From NCBI GenBank assembly GCA_013388735.1, contig JACAES010000031.1:46020-110019 (forward strand): a stretch of DNA of 64,000 bases, written 5' to 3'. This document shows positions 12,907-20,571 of the stretch, in pieces. The number at the start of each line of letters is the position of its first letter. Position 1 is the stretch's first letter. A program made the position numbers and the translations under genes. Below the pieces are notes generated by a model. That model was not told where the DNA came from. It searched no databases and saw only the letters and a list, made by a program, of their open reading frames with translations. Source of the stretch: Chloroflexota bacterium (lineage in GTDB: Bacteria; Chloroflexota; Anaerolineae; Aggregatilineales; Phototrophicaceae).

Positions 12907-14004
12907 TTAAGTGGTGGATTTTAGCGCGACCCTGAAACGAAGGTAAGAGTCCATAAAATCGTTCAGGCGGCCATCCAGGACTGCGCTCGTATTGCCGACT
13001 TCGTAATCGGTGCGGTGATCCTTGACGAGTTGATAGGGATGCAGGACGTAGGAGCGAATCTGGTTGCCCCACTCGGCATTGATGTTCTCGCCCTTGAGCG
13101 CGGCCAACTGCGCTTCCTGTTTTTTGCGTTCCATCTCAAACAGCCGCGCTTTGAGGATTTGCAGGGCGCGCTCGCGGTTTTGTAACTGGCTGCGCTGGTT
13201 CTGGCACTGGACGACCACGCCGGTTGGAATGTGGGTGATCCGCACGGCAGTATCGTTCTTTTGAACGTGCTGGCCGCCGGCGCCGCCGGCGCGATAGGTA
13301 TCTATACGCAGGTCTTTCTCGTTGATTTCGATGTCGAGCTGGCCCTGAATATCCGGCCACAGTTCGACTTTGGCGAAGGATGTGTGGCGGCGGTTGGAAG
13401 CATCAAACGGGCTGAGGCGCACCAGCCGGTGGACGCCCTGCTCGCTTTGCAGGTAGCCGTAGGCATACTCGCCCTTGACGCTCATCATCACGCTTTTAAT
13501 GCCGGCTTCTTCGCCTTCGCTGCGCTCCAGAATTTCGACTTTATAGCCGTTTTCCTCTGCCCAGCGCAGATACATGCGTTCGAGCATCTGCGCCCAATCC
13601 TGCGAGTCTGTGCCACCCGCGCCGGCATGAATGGCGAGGATGGCGTTGTCACGGTCATACGGGCCGGAAAGCAGCGTTTGCAGCCCCATCCGATCTACGA
13701 TTTCGGTCAGCGTGTTCACTTCGTTGGTGAGGTCGTCCAGCAGGCTTCGGTCTTCAATCAAGGCCAGTTCCAGCGCATCGTTGATGCGTTGAGCAAGGCC
13801 GTTCCAGCGATCAGCTTCTTCCTTCAGCCGGGCGATTTCCTGCATCGTTTTTTGCGCGGCTTCGGGGTCGTTCCAGAACTCGGTCGCGGCGGACTGTTCT
13901 TCGAGCTGGTGAATGCGCTGGATTTTGCCGGCGATGTCCAACTGCGCCATCAGCCCATCAATACGAGTTTTGAGGGTAGTCAACAGGCTGATTAAACTCT
14001 CCAT
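12907..14004 (-). CDS. prfB: Peptide chain release factor 2
   Basis: Recognises UGA/UAA stop codons and triggers peptide release on the ribosome. The SPF anticodon-like motif (RLSPFDASNRRHTS) identifies RF2 rather than RF1, and the catalytic loop is AGGAGGQHVQKNDTAVR. From the ATG at 14002-14004 it has 365 residues, the family length; the frame extends to an ATG at 14037. AGGAGG lies 16 bases before the shorter start, which is long, so the start is not settled. The region where many prfB genes carry an in-frame UGA and programmed +1 frameshift (CTT TGA C) reads straight through as LMAQLDIAGK, so autoregulatory frameshifting is absent. It lies downstream of ftsY on the same strand. Confidence 0.95.
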   Translation of the reverse strand: MESLISLLTTLKTRIDGLMAQLDIAGKIQRIHQLEEQSAATEFWNDPEAAQKTMQEIARLKEEADRWNGLAQRINDALELALIEDRSLLDDLTNEVNTLTEIVDRMGLQTLLSGPYDRDNAILAIHAGAGGTDSQDWAQMLERMYLRWAEENGYKVEILERSEGEEAGIKSVMMSVKGEYAYGYLQSEQGVHRLVRLSPFDASNRRHTSFAKVELWPDIQGQLDIEINEKDLRIDTYRAGGAGGQHVQKNDTAVRITHIPTGVVVQCQNQRSQLQNRERALQILKARLFEMERKKQEAQLAALKGENINAEWGNQIRSYVLHPYQLVKDHRTDYEVGNTSAVLDGRLNDFMDSYLRFRVALKSTT

Positions 14005-14041
14005 CGAATTTGTACCGAATCCTCCTGGTTCAACCATGATA

Positions 14042-14066
14042 AGGGGCGGGTTTCAGCCCCGCCCCT
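14042..14066. repeat. GGGGCGGG-type palindrome between ftsY and prfB
   Basis: AGGGGCGGG (14042-14050) pairs with CCCGCCCCT (14058-14066). It sits between the ftsY stop and the prfB start on the same strand, so it may attenuate or terminate ftsY transcripts, or be a dispersed repeat. Confidence 0.55.
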
Positions 14067-14071
14067 ACGGA

Positions 14072-14974
14072 TTAAGTTTCATCGAACAGGCTGCTGACAA
14101 AGTTTTCGGGACTGAACAATACGAGGTCGTTTACCCCTTCACCCAGGCCGATATAGTGTACCGGCAGCTTCAAGTCGTTAAAGACCGAAAAAACCATACC
14201 GCCTTTGGCCGTGCCATCCAGTTTGGTGACGACAACACCGGTGACGTCGACCATCTCACGGAACTTCTGGGCCTGCTGCAAGGCATTCTGGCCGGTTGTG
14301 CCGTCCAGCACCAACAGGACTTCGTGCGGCGCGTCCGGCACAACTTTGCCGGACACGGCCTTGATTTTGGCGAGTTCTTCCATCAGGTTATAGTTGGTGT
14401 GCAGGCGACCGGCGGTGTCTACGATCAGAATATCATGGCCGCGCGCGTGGGCGGCGGCGGTCGCGTCGTAGACGACGGCGGCGGGGTCGGAACCGGGCTG
14501 CCCGGCGATGACCGGCACGCCGACCCGCTGTCCCCAGGTCTGCAACTGCTCGATGGCTGCCGCGCGGAACGTGTCTCCGGCGGCCAGCATCACCTTGCGC
14601 CCGGCGCGGTTCAGCCGGTTGGCAAGTTTGGCGATAGAGGTGGTTTTACCACTGCCGTTGACGCCGACGACCAGAATGATCGAAAGCGGGCGTCCGCTGA
14701 TGTTCATCGGCGGCGGCGTGGTGAGAAGACCGCGCAGCGTTTCCTTGAGCGCGGTGTTTAATTGATCGGCGCGTGTGATGCCGTCACGTTTGACGCGCGC
14801 TTTCAGGTCGTCTATGATGCGGTGGGTGGCCGCAACCCCGACATCGGCCTGGATCAGGACGGCTTCGATGTCATCCCAGGTGTCGTTGTCCAGGTCTGAA
14901 TTGCCGAGCAACTGCGAGATGCGTCCGAAAAATGACTGGCGTGTTTTCGCCAGGCCGCTGCGGAAGATGCCCAA
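14072..14974 (-). CDS. ftsY: Signal recognition particle receptor FtsY
   Basis: GTPase that docks the SRP-ribosome complex at the membrane. An N-domain helical bundle ([10 protein letters not shown] onward) precedes the G domain with P-loop [27 protein letters not shown] and [10 protein letters not shown]. It lacks the acidic A-domain of E. coli FtsY. The frame is open to a TTG at 15049, but a promoter (15021-15049) lies within that extension. I therefore place the start at the TTG at 14972-14974, giving [16 protein letters not shown] in 300 residues with GGAG 9 bases upstream, matching usual FtsY N-termini. It is divergent from moaC. Confidence 0.95.
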   Translation of the reverse strand: MGIFRSGLAKTRQSFFGRISQLLGNSDLDNDTWDDIEAVLIQADVGVAATHRIIDDLKARVKRDGITRADQLNTALKETLRGLLTTPPPMNISGRPLSIILVVGVNGSGKTTSIAKLANRLNRAGRKVMLAAGDTFRAAAIEQLQTWGQRVGVPVIAGQPGSDPAAVVYDATAAAHARGHDILIVDTAGRLHTNYNLMEELAKIKAVSGKVVPDAPHEVLLVLDGTTGQNALQQAQKFREMVDVTGVVVTKLDGTAKGGMVFSVFNDLKLPVHYIGLGEGVNDLVLFSPENFVSSLFDET

Positions 14975-15020
14975 AGATGTGTTCTCCGGCTGCGCTTCTA
15001 TCTGTACAAAATTCTCGTGC

Positions 15021-15049
15021 AGTATACACGCGGCAGGGGTGCAAAACAA
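15021..15049 (-). promoter_or_regulatory. Promoter for ftsY
   Basis: On the minus strand, TTGTTT (complement of 15044-15049), 17 bases, then TATACT (complement of 15021-15026). A TATAAT on the plus strand at 15064-15069 is a candidate -10 for the divergent moaC, without a clear -35. Confidence 0.5.
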
Positions 15050-15103
15050 GCCTACCCCTCAGTTATAATGGAGAGATGTGCCGGTGAACGGGGAACCAAC
15101 CTG

Positions 15104-15586
15104 GTGAACGAACGTTTGACGCATCTGGACGAAAGCGGCATGGCGCGGCAGGTGGATGTGGGCGCGAAGCCGGATACCGAGCGTGTCGCGATAGCCGGCG
15201 GAATGGTCTATATGCAGCCGGAAACGCTGCGGTTAATCCGTGATGGCGCGCTGAAAAAGGGGGATGTTTTGATGGTGGCGCGGCTGGCAGGCATCATGGC
15301 GGCCAAAAAGACCGCCGATTTGATCCCGCTGTGCCACCCGCTGAACCTGACACATATTGATGTCGAACTGACGCTCGACGCAGAGAAAAGCGCCGTGCAG
15401 ATCACGGCGACGGCGCGCACGGTAGGTAAGACGGGTGTTGAGATGGAGGCGCTCACCGCCGTGACGGTGGCGGCGCTGACCATCTATGATATGGCAAAAG
15501 CCGTTGATCGAGCGATGCGTCTGAGCGAAATACGGCTTCTGGAAAAACAGGGCGGCCAGCGGGGAGATTATAAAGCGGAGGGCTGA
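15104..15586 (+). CDS. moaC: Cyclic pyranopterin monophosphate synthase MoaC
   Basis: Second step of molybdenum cofactor synthesis, rearranging the MoaA product to cyclic pyranopterin monophosphate. Family motifs include RQVDVGAK near the start, [18 protein letters not shown], the Lys/Glu-containing [20 protein letters not shown] and [15 protein letters not shown]. The frame is open further upstream; the GTG at 15104 is chosen because family members start at the same point ([12 protein letters not shown]) and the ATG at 15068 overlaps the candidate -10. The stop shares one base with the start of the next gene (TGATG), implying coupled translation. No moaA, moaB or moeA is in the window. Confidence 0.93.
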   Translation: MNERLTHLDESGMARQVDVGAKPDTERVAIAGGMVYMQPETLRLIRDGALKKGDVLMVARLAGIMAAKKTADLIPLCHPLNLTHIDVELTLDAEKSAVQITATARTVGKTGVEMEALTAVTVAALTIYDMAKAVDRAMRLSEIRLLEKQGGQRGDYKAEG

Positions 15587-16299
15587 TGCGTGTTAACGTT
15601 CTGTTATTTGCAACCCTGAAAGATATAATCGGGCAAAACCGGCTGTCTATAACGCTGCCAGATGACGCGACCGTTGAGGAAGTGAAACATGCGCTGGCGG
15701 CGCTGTATCCCGCTCTGGAAGCGCACATCGCGGTGGCCGTTGCAGCCGTGAACCAGGAATATGCTTTTGCTTCGGATGCGGTTCGGGATGGCGACGAGGT
15801 GGCCTTTTTCCCGCCGGTCAGCGGCGGAAGCGGCAGCTACCCGGAAATCTTCCGTCTGGCAGGCGAACCGGTCAGCGCCGACGAATTGATGGCGGCAGTC
15901 ACCATCCCGGCGACGGGCGCGGTCTGCATCTTCAGCGGCATGGTGCGGGGCGAAACGGCCCGGTCAGGCGAACAGCTTAAGACCGAACACCTGGAATACG
16001 AAGCCTACGAGCCAATGGCGCTGGCGAAGATGCGCCAGGTCGCGGCGGAAATCCGCGAACGCTGGCCGCTGGTACAGGGCATCGCCATTGTGCAGCGGGT
16101 TGGCCGGCTGGAAGTCGGGCAGAACACCATCCTGATCGCCTGCTCGTCCGGCCACCGCGATCAGGGCTGCTTTGAGGCGGCGCGATACGGCATTGATCGG
16201 CTGAAAGAGATCGTGCCGGTGTGGAAGAAAGAGGTGCGCCTGGATGGCGCGGCCTGGGTGGAGGGGGCTTATCACCCGACGCCGCAAGATCGCCGCTGA
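15586..16299 (+). CDS. Fused molybdopterin synthase, MoaD-MoaE
   Basis: Molybdopterin synthase inserts the dithiolene sulfurs. Here the small sulfur carrier MoaD (residues 1-81) and the catalytic subunit MoaE (about 86-225) are one polypeptide of 237 residues. The MoaD part is ubiquitin-like and ends in FFPPVSGG (Gly80-Gly81), the Gly-Gly that must be a free C-terminus to carry the thiocarboxylate. MoaE features include GAVCIFSGMVRGE, LEYEAYEPMA, VQRVGRLEVG and VPVWKKEVR. Similar fusions (mycobacterial MoaX) are reported to be cleaved after Gly-Gly, so post-translational processing is expected but not shown by the sequence. One-base overlap with moaC. Confidence 0.9.
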   Translation: MRVNVLLFATLKDIIGQNRLSITLPDDATVEEVKHALAALYPALEAHIAVAVAAVNQEYAFASDAVRDGDEVAFFPPVSGGSGSYPEIFRLAGEPVSADELMAAVTIPATGAVCIFSGMVRGETARSGEQLKTEHLEYEAYEPMALAKMRQVAAEIRERWPLVQGIAIVQRVGRLEVGQNTILIACSSGHRDQGCFEAARYGIDRLKEIVPVWKKEVRLDGAAWVEGAYHPTPQDRR

Positions 16300-16406
16300 G
16301 GATTGGTGAATGCCGGAAGCCTGTGTTAAAAAACAGGTTTACATAGGGCGCGTACCGGCGCGTTTCCTGCCTGAGTTTAAAACTATCTTCAATGATGGGG
16401 GCTTGC

Positions 16407-17648
16407 ATGACGAGACGAGTGGTCGTGACCGGCCTGGGGATTGTCTCGCCTCTGGGACACACGGTTGCCGAAACCTGGGAGGCTATCAAAGCGGGGAAGA
16501 GCGGCATCGGGCCGATCACGCGCTTCGATGCTTCTAAACATCAGGTGAAAATTGCGGCGGAGGTGAAAAACTGGGACCCGGCAGATTATATGCCGGCCAA
16601 AGAAATCCGCCGCCGTGATCGTTACCAGCACTTTGTAGTGGCTGCGACGGCAGAGGCGGTGCGCAACGCGGGTTTCGAGGTGACGGACGCTAACCGCCAC
16701 CGCACCGGCGTGGTTATTGGTTCGGCGGTTGGGGGCGTGGAAAGTTATTTTGAGTACGCCAATGATTATTATCGCACCGGCGACCCGCGCCGTATCACGC
16801 CGTTCGGCATCCCGATGCTGATCGTGAACGGCGGCAGCAACCTGGTTAGCATCGAAATCGGCGCGATGGGGCCGACTGCCACGCCCATCTCGGCCTGCGC
16901 GACCGGGGCCGAGTGCATCGGCCATGCTTTTGACCTCATCCGTTTTGGGCGGATTGACCAGGCTCTGGCGGGCGGCGGCGAAGCGCCGATTTTCCCGCTG
17001 GGCATCGCGGCCTTCGACCGGGTGGGTGCCTGCTCCCGCATGAATGACGACCCGGAACATGCTTCTCGACCGTTTGATAAAAACCGCACCGGGCTGATCT
17101 TTAGCGAAGGGGCGGCGGTGCTGGCGCTGGAAGAACTGGAACACGCCAGGGCGCGCGGCGCGTCCATCCTGGCGGAACTGGTCGGTTACGGCTCAACCTC
17201 TGATGCGTTCCATATTACTGCGCCCGACCCGGCAGCCAGAGGCGCGGCGGCAGCCATTCGCGCGGCGCTGGACGATGCGTGCCTGAACCCGACCGATGTG
17301 CATTACATCAACGCGCATGGGACGGCGACTTCGCTGAATGACGTGATGGAAACGAAGGCGCTGAAGATGGTTTTTGGCGAACAGGCCTATCACGTGCCGA
17401 TGAGTTCTACCAAGAGCATGACCGGGCATGGGATGGGCGCGACCGCCGCGATGGAGGCGGCATTTTCGGTTCTGGCGATTCGTGACCAGATCGCGCCGCC
17501 GACCACTAATCTCGATGAACCTGACCCGGAATGCGACCTGGACTATGTGCCGAACACGGCGCGCGAACTGCCGATTAAGATTGTGATGAGCAATTCGTTC
17601 GGCTTTGGGGGGCATAACGTGTCGCTCATCTTTAAGGCGTTTAATTAG
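16407..17648 (+). CDS. fabF: 3-oxoacyl-ACP synthase II
   Basis: Condensing enzyme of type II fatty acid elongation. The catalytic triad is visible: Cys in ISACATGAE, His in NAHGTATSLND and His in STKSMTGHGMGA; the C-terminus has SNSFGFGGHN. From the ATG at 16407 the protein begins MTRRVVVTGLGIVSPLG, the normal family start, with GGGGG 6 bases upstream; an in-frame start at 16392 would add five residues. About 105 bases separate it from the moaDE gene and 18 bases separate it from rnc. The common acpP-fabF-rnc order is partly preserved, but acpP is missing here. Confidence 0.96.
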   Translation: MTRRVVVTGLGIVSPLGHTVAETWEAIKAGKSGIGPITRFDASKHQVKIAAEVKNWDPADYMPAKEIRRRDRYQHFVVAATAEAVRNAGFEVTDANRHRTGVVIGSAVGGVESYFEYANDYYRTGDPRRITPFGIPMLIVNGGSNLVSIEIGAMGPTATPISACATGAECIGHAFDLIRFGRIDQALAGGGEAPIFPLGIAAFDRVGACSRMNDDPEHASRPFDKNRTGLIFSEGAAVLALEELEHARARGASILAELVGYGSTSDAFHITAPDPAARGAAAAIRAALDDACLNPTDVHYINAHGTATSLNDVMETKALKMVFGEQAYHVPMSSTKSMTGHGMGATAAMEAAFSVLAIRDQIAPPTTNLDEPDPECDLDYVPNTARELPIKIVMSNSFGFGGHNVSLIFKAFN

Positions 17649-17666
17649 CAGTTAGCAATTGGATTG

Positions 17667-18368
17667 ATGACAGATATAGATGATGTTCAGGAGCAGATCG
17701 GCGTTCAATTCGTGAATGACCGGCTGCTTTGGCAAGCCCTGACACACCGCTCGTATATCAACGAACATGGCGAAGCCGAGGGTGATAACGAGCGGTTGGA
17801 GTTCCTGGGCGATGCGGTGCTGGATTTCCTGGTCGGCGATATGCTGTTCCAGCGTTTCCCGGATATGCCGGAGGGGCATCTCACCCGATTACGCAGCGCG
17901 CTGGTGCGCACCGAGTCGCTGGCATTTCTGGCGGCGGAGGCCGGGTTGGGCATCCACCTGCGTATGGGTAAAGGTGAAGAAGCCGGCGGCGGGCGCAAAC
18001 GCTTAAGCAATCTATGCGCGGTTTTCGAAGCCGTGACGGGGGCGCTGTACCTCGATCAGGGGCTTGAGGCGGTGCGGGCATTTATCCTGCCGCGCGTGGA
18101 ATCGTTGATCGGCCAGGTGTTGGAAGAAGCTATAGACAAGGATGCTCGCAGCCGCTTGCAGGAATGGAGCCAGGCCGAGCTCAACAAAACGCCGGCGTAT
18201 CGCACAGTGTCCGCCACCGGCCCAGACCACCTGAAGGAATTTGTGATCGAAGTGCTGATCGGCGAAAAAGTCGTCGGGCGCGGCACGGGGCGCAGCAAAC
18301 AGATCGCTGCCCAGGCCGCCGCCCGCGACGCGCTGCGCTCGGTTGAGCGCGGCGAACTGGTGGTCTGA
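17667..18368 (+). CDS. rnc: Ribonuclease III with one catalytic Asp replaced
   Basis: Double-strand-specific endoribonuclease for rRNA and mRNA processing; 233 residues with an RNase III domain followed by a dsRNA-binding domain (SRLQEWSQAELNKTP to AAQAAARDALRSV). The signature NERLEFLGDAVLDFL supplies Glu42, Glu45 and Asp49. In the second metal-binding motif the family normally has D-x-x-E; here it reads NLCAVFEAVTGALYLD, so the Asp (E. coli Asp114) is Ala118 while Glu121 (E. coli Glu117) remains. The codon is GCG. Activity may be altered, or the lineage may use another ligand. Directly downstream of fabF and convergent with the next gene. Confidence 0.94.
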   Translation: MTDIDDVQEQIGVQFVNDRLLWQALTHRSYINEHGEAEGDNERLEFLGDAVLDFLVGDMLFQRFPDMPEGHLTRLRSALVRTESLAFLAAEAGLGIHLRMGKGEEAGGGRKRLSNLCAVFEAVTGALYLDQGLEAVRAFILPRVESLIGQVLEEAIDKDARSRLQEWSQAELNKTPAYRTVSATGPDHLKEFVIEVLIGEKVVGRGTGRSKQIAAQAAARDALRSVERGELVV

Positions 18369-18378
18369 ACCAGGCGGT

Positions 18379-18403
18379 GGGGTGGATAAACCCTATCCGC
18401 CCC
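18379..18403. terminator. Palindrome between convergent rnc and the EEP-domain gene
   Basis: GGGGTGGATA (18379-18388) and TATCCGCCCC (18394-18403) form a 10-bp stem with one T-G pair around a 5-base loop. It overlaps the stop codon of the minus-strand gene. Likely a bidirectional terminator. Confidence 0.5.
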
Positions 18404-20483
18404 GGCTGATCTGCACCTCGATCACGGCCATGCGATGATCGGACGCGCTGCTGTCCATCACCACCGCGCCCAATGCCAGCATTGAACGCACCCACAGATA
18501 ATCCAGCCGCACACGGGGCAGACCGCTGCGCCACAGTGTCGCCGTGAGTTCCTGCGGCAGGCCGGCGAAGGGGTCGTTAAACCCGGCGGAACGCATCTGG
18601 GCAATCAGCGGCGAATCGGCTACGTTGTTGAACGTGCCGCCGATTATCATACGCCCCAGGTTGCCGTCCGGGTGCTGGGCGCTGATGACGGCGAAGGCTT
18701 CGTTTAACTGGCGCTGCTGCTCCTGCTCCTGCTGCTCGATGCTGCGGCCATCGCCGGTTTCCAGCAAAAACGCCAGCCAGGTATTATACAGCGTAATCAC
18801 GCCGGCATCGGGGCGAATCTGCGCCCGCTGGAGGCCGGTCTGTGGGCTGCCGGTGCTGGTCAGCAGTGCGCCATCATCGTAGACGATTTCGACGTTCGAC
18901 AGGATGGCAAGCCCCTGCAAGCCTTCGTTGGTGGGGAAAAAGCGCGCCGGCATGAGCAGCCGCCGCGCCAGCCATAACGATTGGTCTACGCCAAAGCTGG
19001 TCAGCCGTCCGGCTTCCACCTGCTGAAGCAGGACGGCATTCGCGCCGCTTTGCTGGATGGTGCGGGCAATGGCTTCGAGATCAAACTGATAAAACTCGTT
19101 AAAACCGCCATGTATGTTGTACGTGCCGACGCGGATGCTGTCCAGCGGGGTCTGCGGTGTATCGCGCACGGCCACAATGGCGGGCGGGCGCACTGCATAG
19201 ATGATGCCGCCGGCGAAACCGGCCACCACCAGCAGCGTCAGCACCGATTGCAGCGATGCGCCGCCGCTCCAGGGGATGCGGCGCGGCGTTTGGGCCATCG
19301 GCAGGGCAGCGAAAAAGACAGCCAGCAGCAGCAGCCCCAGTCCCATACCCCGGAAACCGCGCAGGAACGGCGGGATGATATCGTTCAAAAAGGCGAGTTC
19401 CGGCGCGAGGTTGCGGACATAGGCGTATTCGTAGGTGAAGTTGTCCCCTGCCACCAGCAGGAAAAAAAGCAGTATCCCAACGATGATCCACAGGCCGCCG
19501 AAGTTGCGTTCTTTTTCGGCTTGCGGGCGCGCCAGCCACCACCACATCATGCTGGCGATGAAGGCAGCGACCACCAGCGCCGCGCCGGCGATTAACCCCT
19601 GAAAGCGCGTCCCGACCGTCACCAGCAGGGCCGTGAACAGCATCCACAGCCAGCCGCGCACGCCGACATCAAAAGTGGCGATGAAGCTGCGCGCCCTCTG
19701 GCGCACCCAGGGGATGAGCGGCAGAAGCGTCGCCAGCGCCACCGCAGGCGCGAAGGTGGTGTAGTCCACGTTGGCGCGCCCGGCGATGGCGTTGGGCAGG
19801 CTGAGGAGCGACAGTTCCAGAAACAGAAGCCCGCCGAAACCCACACCGCCCCAGAAGGGCATCAGACCGTGATCGGATGAAACGGCGGTCTGTTCGCGCC
19901 GGGTCGCCCGCTGCTGGCCGAGAACGCTGAGGACGCTGAAGGCGACCACCAGCAGCGACAGTACGACCTGTACCTGAAGGTAACGCGGCGACCAGGATGG
20001 GTCGAGCGTGTTGCCCAGGGCGCGGAACGCCTGGTCAATGCCCAGGGCGAGGACGAACATATAGGGCAGAATGGAAGCGCGGTGGCGAACGAGCAGGGCC
20101 GTATAAAACAACCCGCCGCCGACGGCCATTGCCGCGCCCATTGTTGGCGTCAGCGGTAGATCGGCCACCATCAGCGCGCGCCCCGCCGCCGTCAGCGCCG
20201 CCGCCGGGATGAATAAACTGCGCGCCCGCCCGAACACCAGCGCCAGAAGGGGCAGGGCGAGCATATAAACCAGAAACGAAAGTTCGCCGGTGACAACTGC
20301 CGGGTCAACTATGCCGGGGGTGCCGGTGGGGATGGCCGCCGGGTCGAGGACGGTGACGACCGAGAGGCCGCCGACCCGGCTGTAAACCATGCCGATCAAA
20401 AACCGAAGCGCCTGGACGAAAAAAACGCCGATCAGGACGGCTTCGAGAAAATAGCCATATTGCAGACGTAAGCGGTTGCGCAT
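18393..20483 (-). CDS. Polytopic membrane protein with C-terminal endonuclease/exonuclease/phosphatase domain
   Basis: 696 residues. The first 440 or so are many hydrophobic helices (for example VLIGVFFVQALRFLIG, LGLLLLAVFFAALPMA) without a recognised transporter family. The last 240 form an EEP fold: VGTYNIHGGFN, a Glu in LLQQVEAG, LAILSN, LDYLWVR and SDHRMAV. The motif normally GDFN reads IIGGTFNN, so the usual catalytic Asp is Thr, while the Asn, the LDY Asp and the final SDH are kept. The domain most likely faces outside, as in related membrane-anchored EEP proteins acting on phosphodiesters or lipid headgroups; substrate unknown. Divergent from the deaminase-CYTH gene. Confidence 0.75.
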   Translation of the reverse strand: MRNRLRLQYGYFLEAVLIGVFFVQALRFLIGMVYSRVGGLSVVTVLDPAAIPTGTPGIVDPAVVTGELSFLVYMLALPLLALVFGRARSLFIPAAALTAAGRALMVADLPLTPTMGAAMAVGGGLFYTALLVRHRASILPYMFVLALGIDQAFRALGNTLDPSWSPRYLQVQVVLSLLVVAFSVLSVLGQQRATRREQTAVSSDHGLMPFWGGVGFGGLLFLELSLLSLPNAIAGRANVDYTTFAPAVALATLLPLIPWVRQRARSFIATFDVGVRGWLWMLFTALLVTVGTRFQGLIAGAALVVAAFIASMMWWWLARPQAEKERNFGGLWIIVGILLFFLLVAGDNFTYEYAYVRNLAPELAFLNDIIPPFLRGFRGMGLGLLLLAVFFAALPMAQTPRRIPWSGGASLQSVLTLLVVAGFAGGIIYAVRPPAIVAVRDTPQTPLDSIRVGTYNIHGGFNEFYQFDLEAIARTIQQSGANAVLLQQVEAGRLTSFGVDQSLWLARRLLMPARFFPTNEGLQGLAILSNVEIVYDDGALLTSTGSPQTGLQRAQIRPDAGVITLYNTWLAFLLETGDGRSIEQQEQEQQRQLNEAFAVISAQHPDGNLGRMIIGGTFNNVADSPLIAQMRSAGFNDPFAGLPQELTATLWRSGLPRVRLDYLWVRSMLALGAVVMDSSASDHRMAVIEVQISRGG

Positions 20484-20508
20484 AATAACTCCCGCGTGGA
20501 TGGGTCTA

Positions 20509-20536
20509 TGGACAAAGTTTACAACAGGGTTATAAT
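20509..20536 (+). promoter_or_regulatory. Promoter for the deaminase-CYTH gene
   Basis: TGGACA (20509-20514), a 16-base spacer and a perfect TATAAT (20531-20536). Predicted start near 20543, 29 bases before the GTG at 20572, which has AGGAGG 6 bases upstream. Confidence 0.6.
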
Positions 20537-20571
20537 CCCGCCAATTTTAGCCAGTTTACGAGGAGGCGACC

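Noticed and set aside
12907..14037. Programmed +1 frameshift in prfB
   Set aside because: The expected site is read through without UGA or CTTTGA; the gene is one continuous frame.
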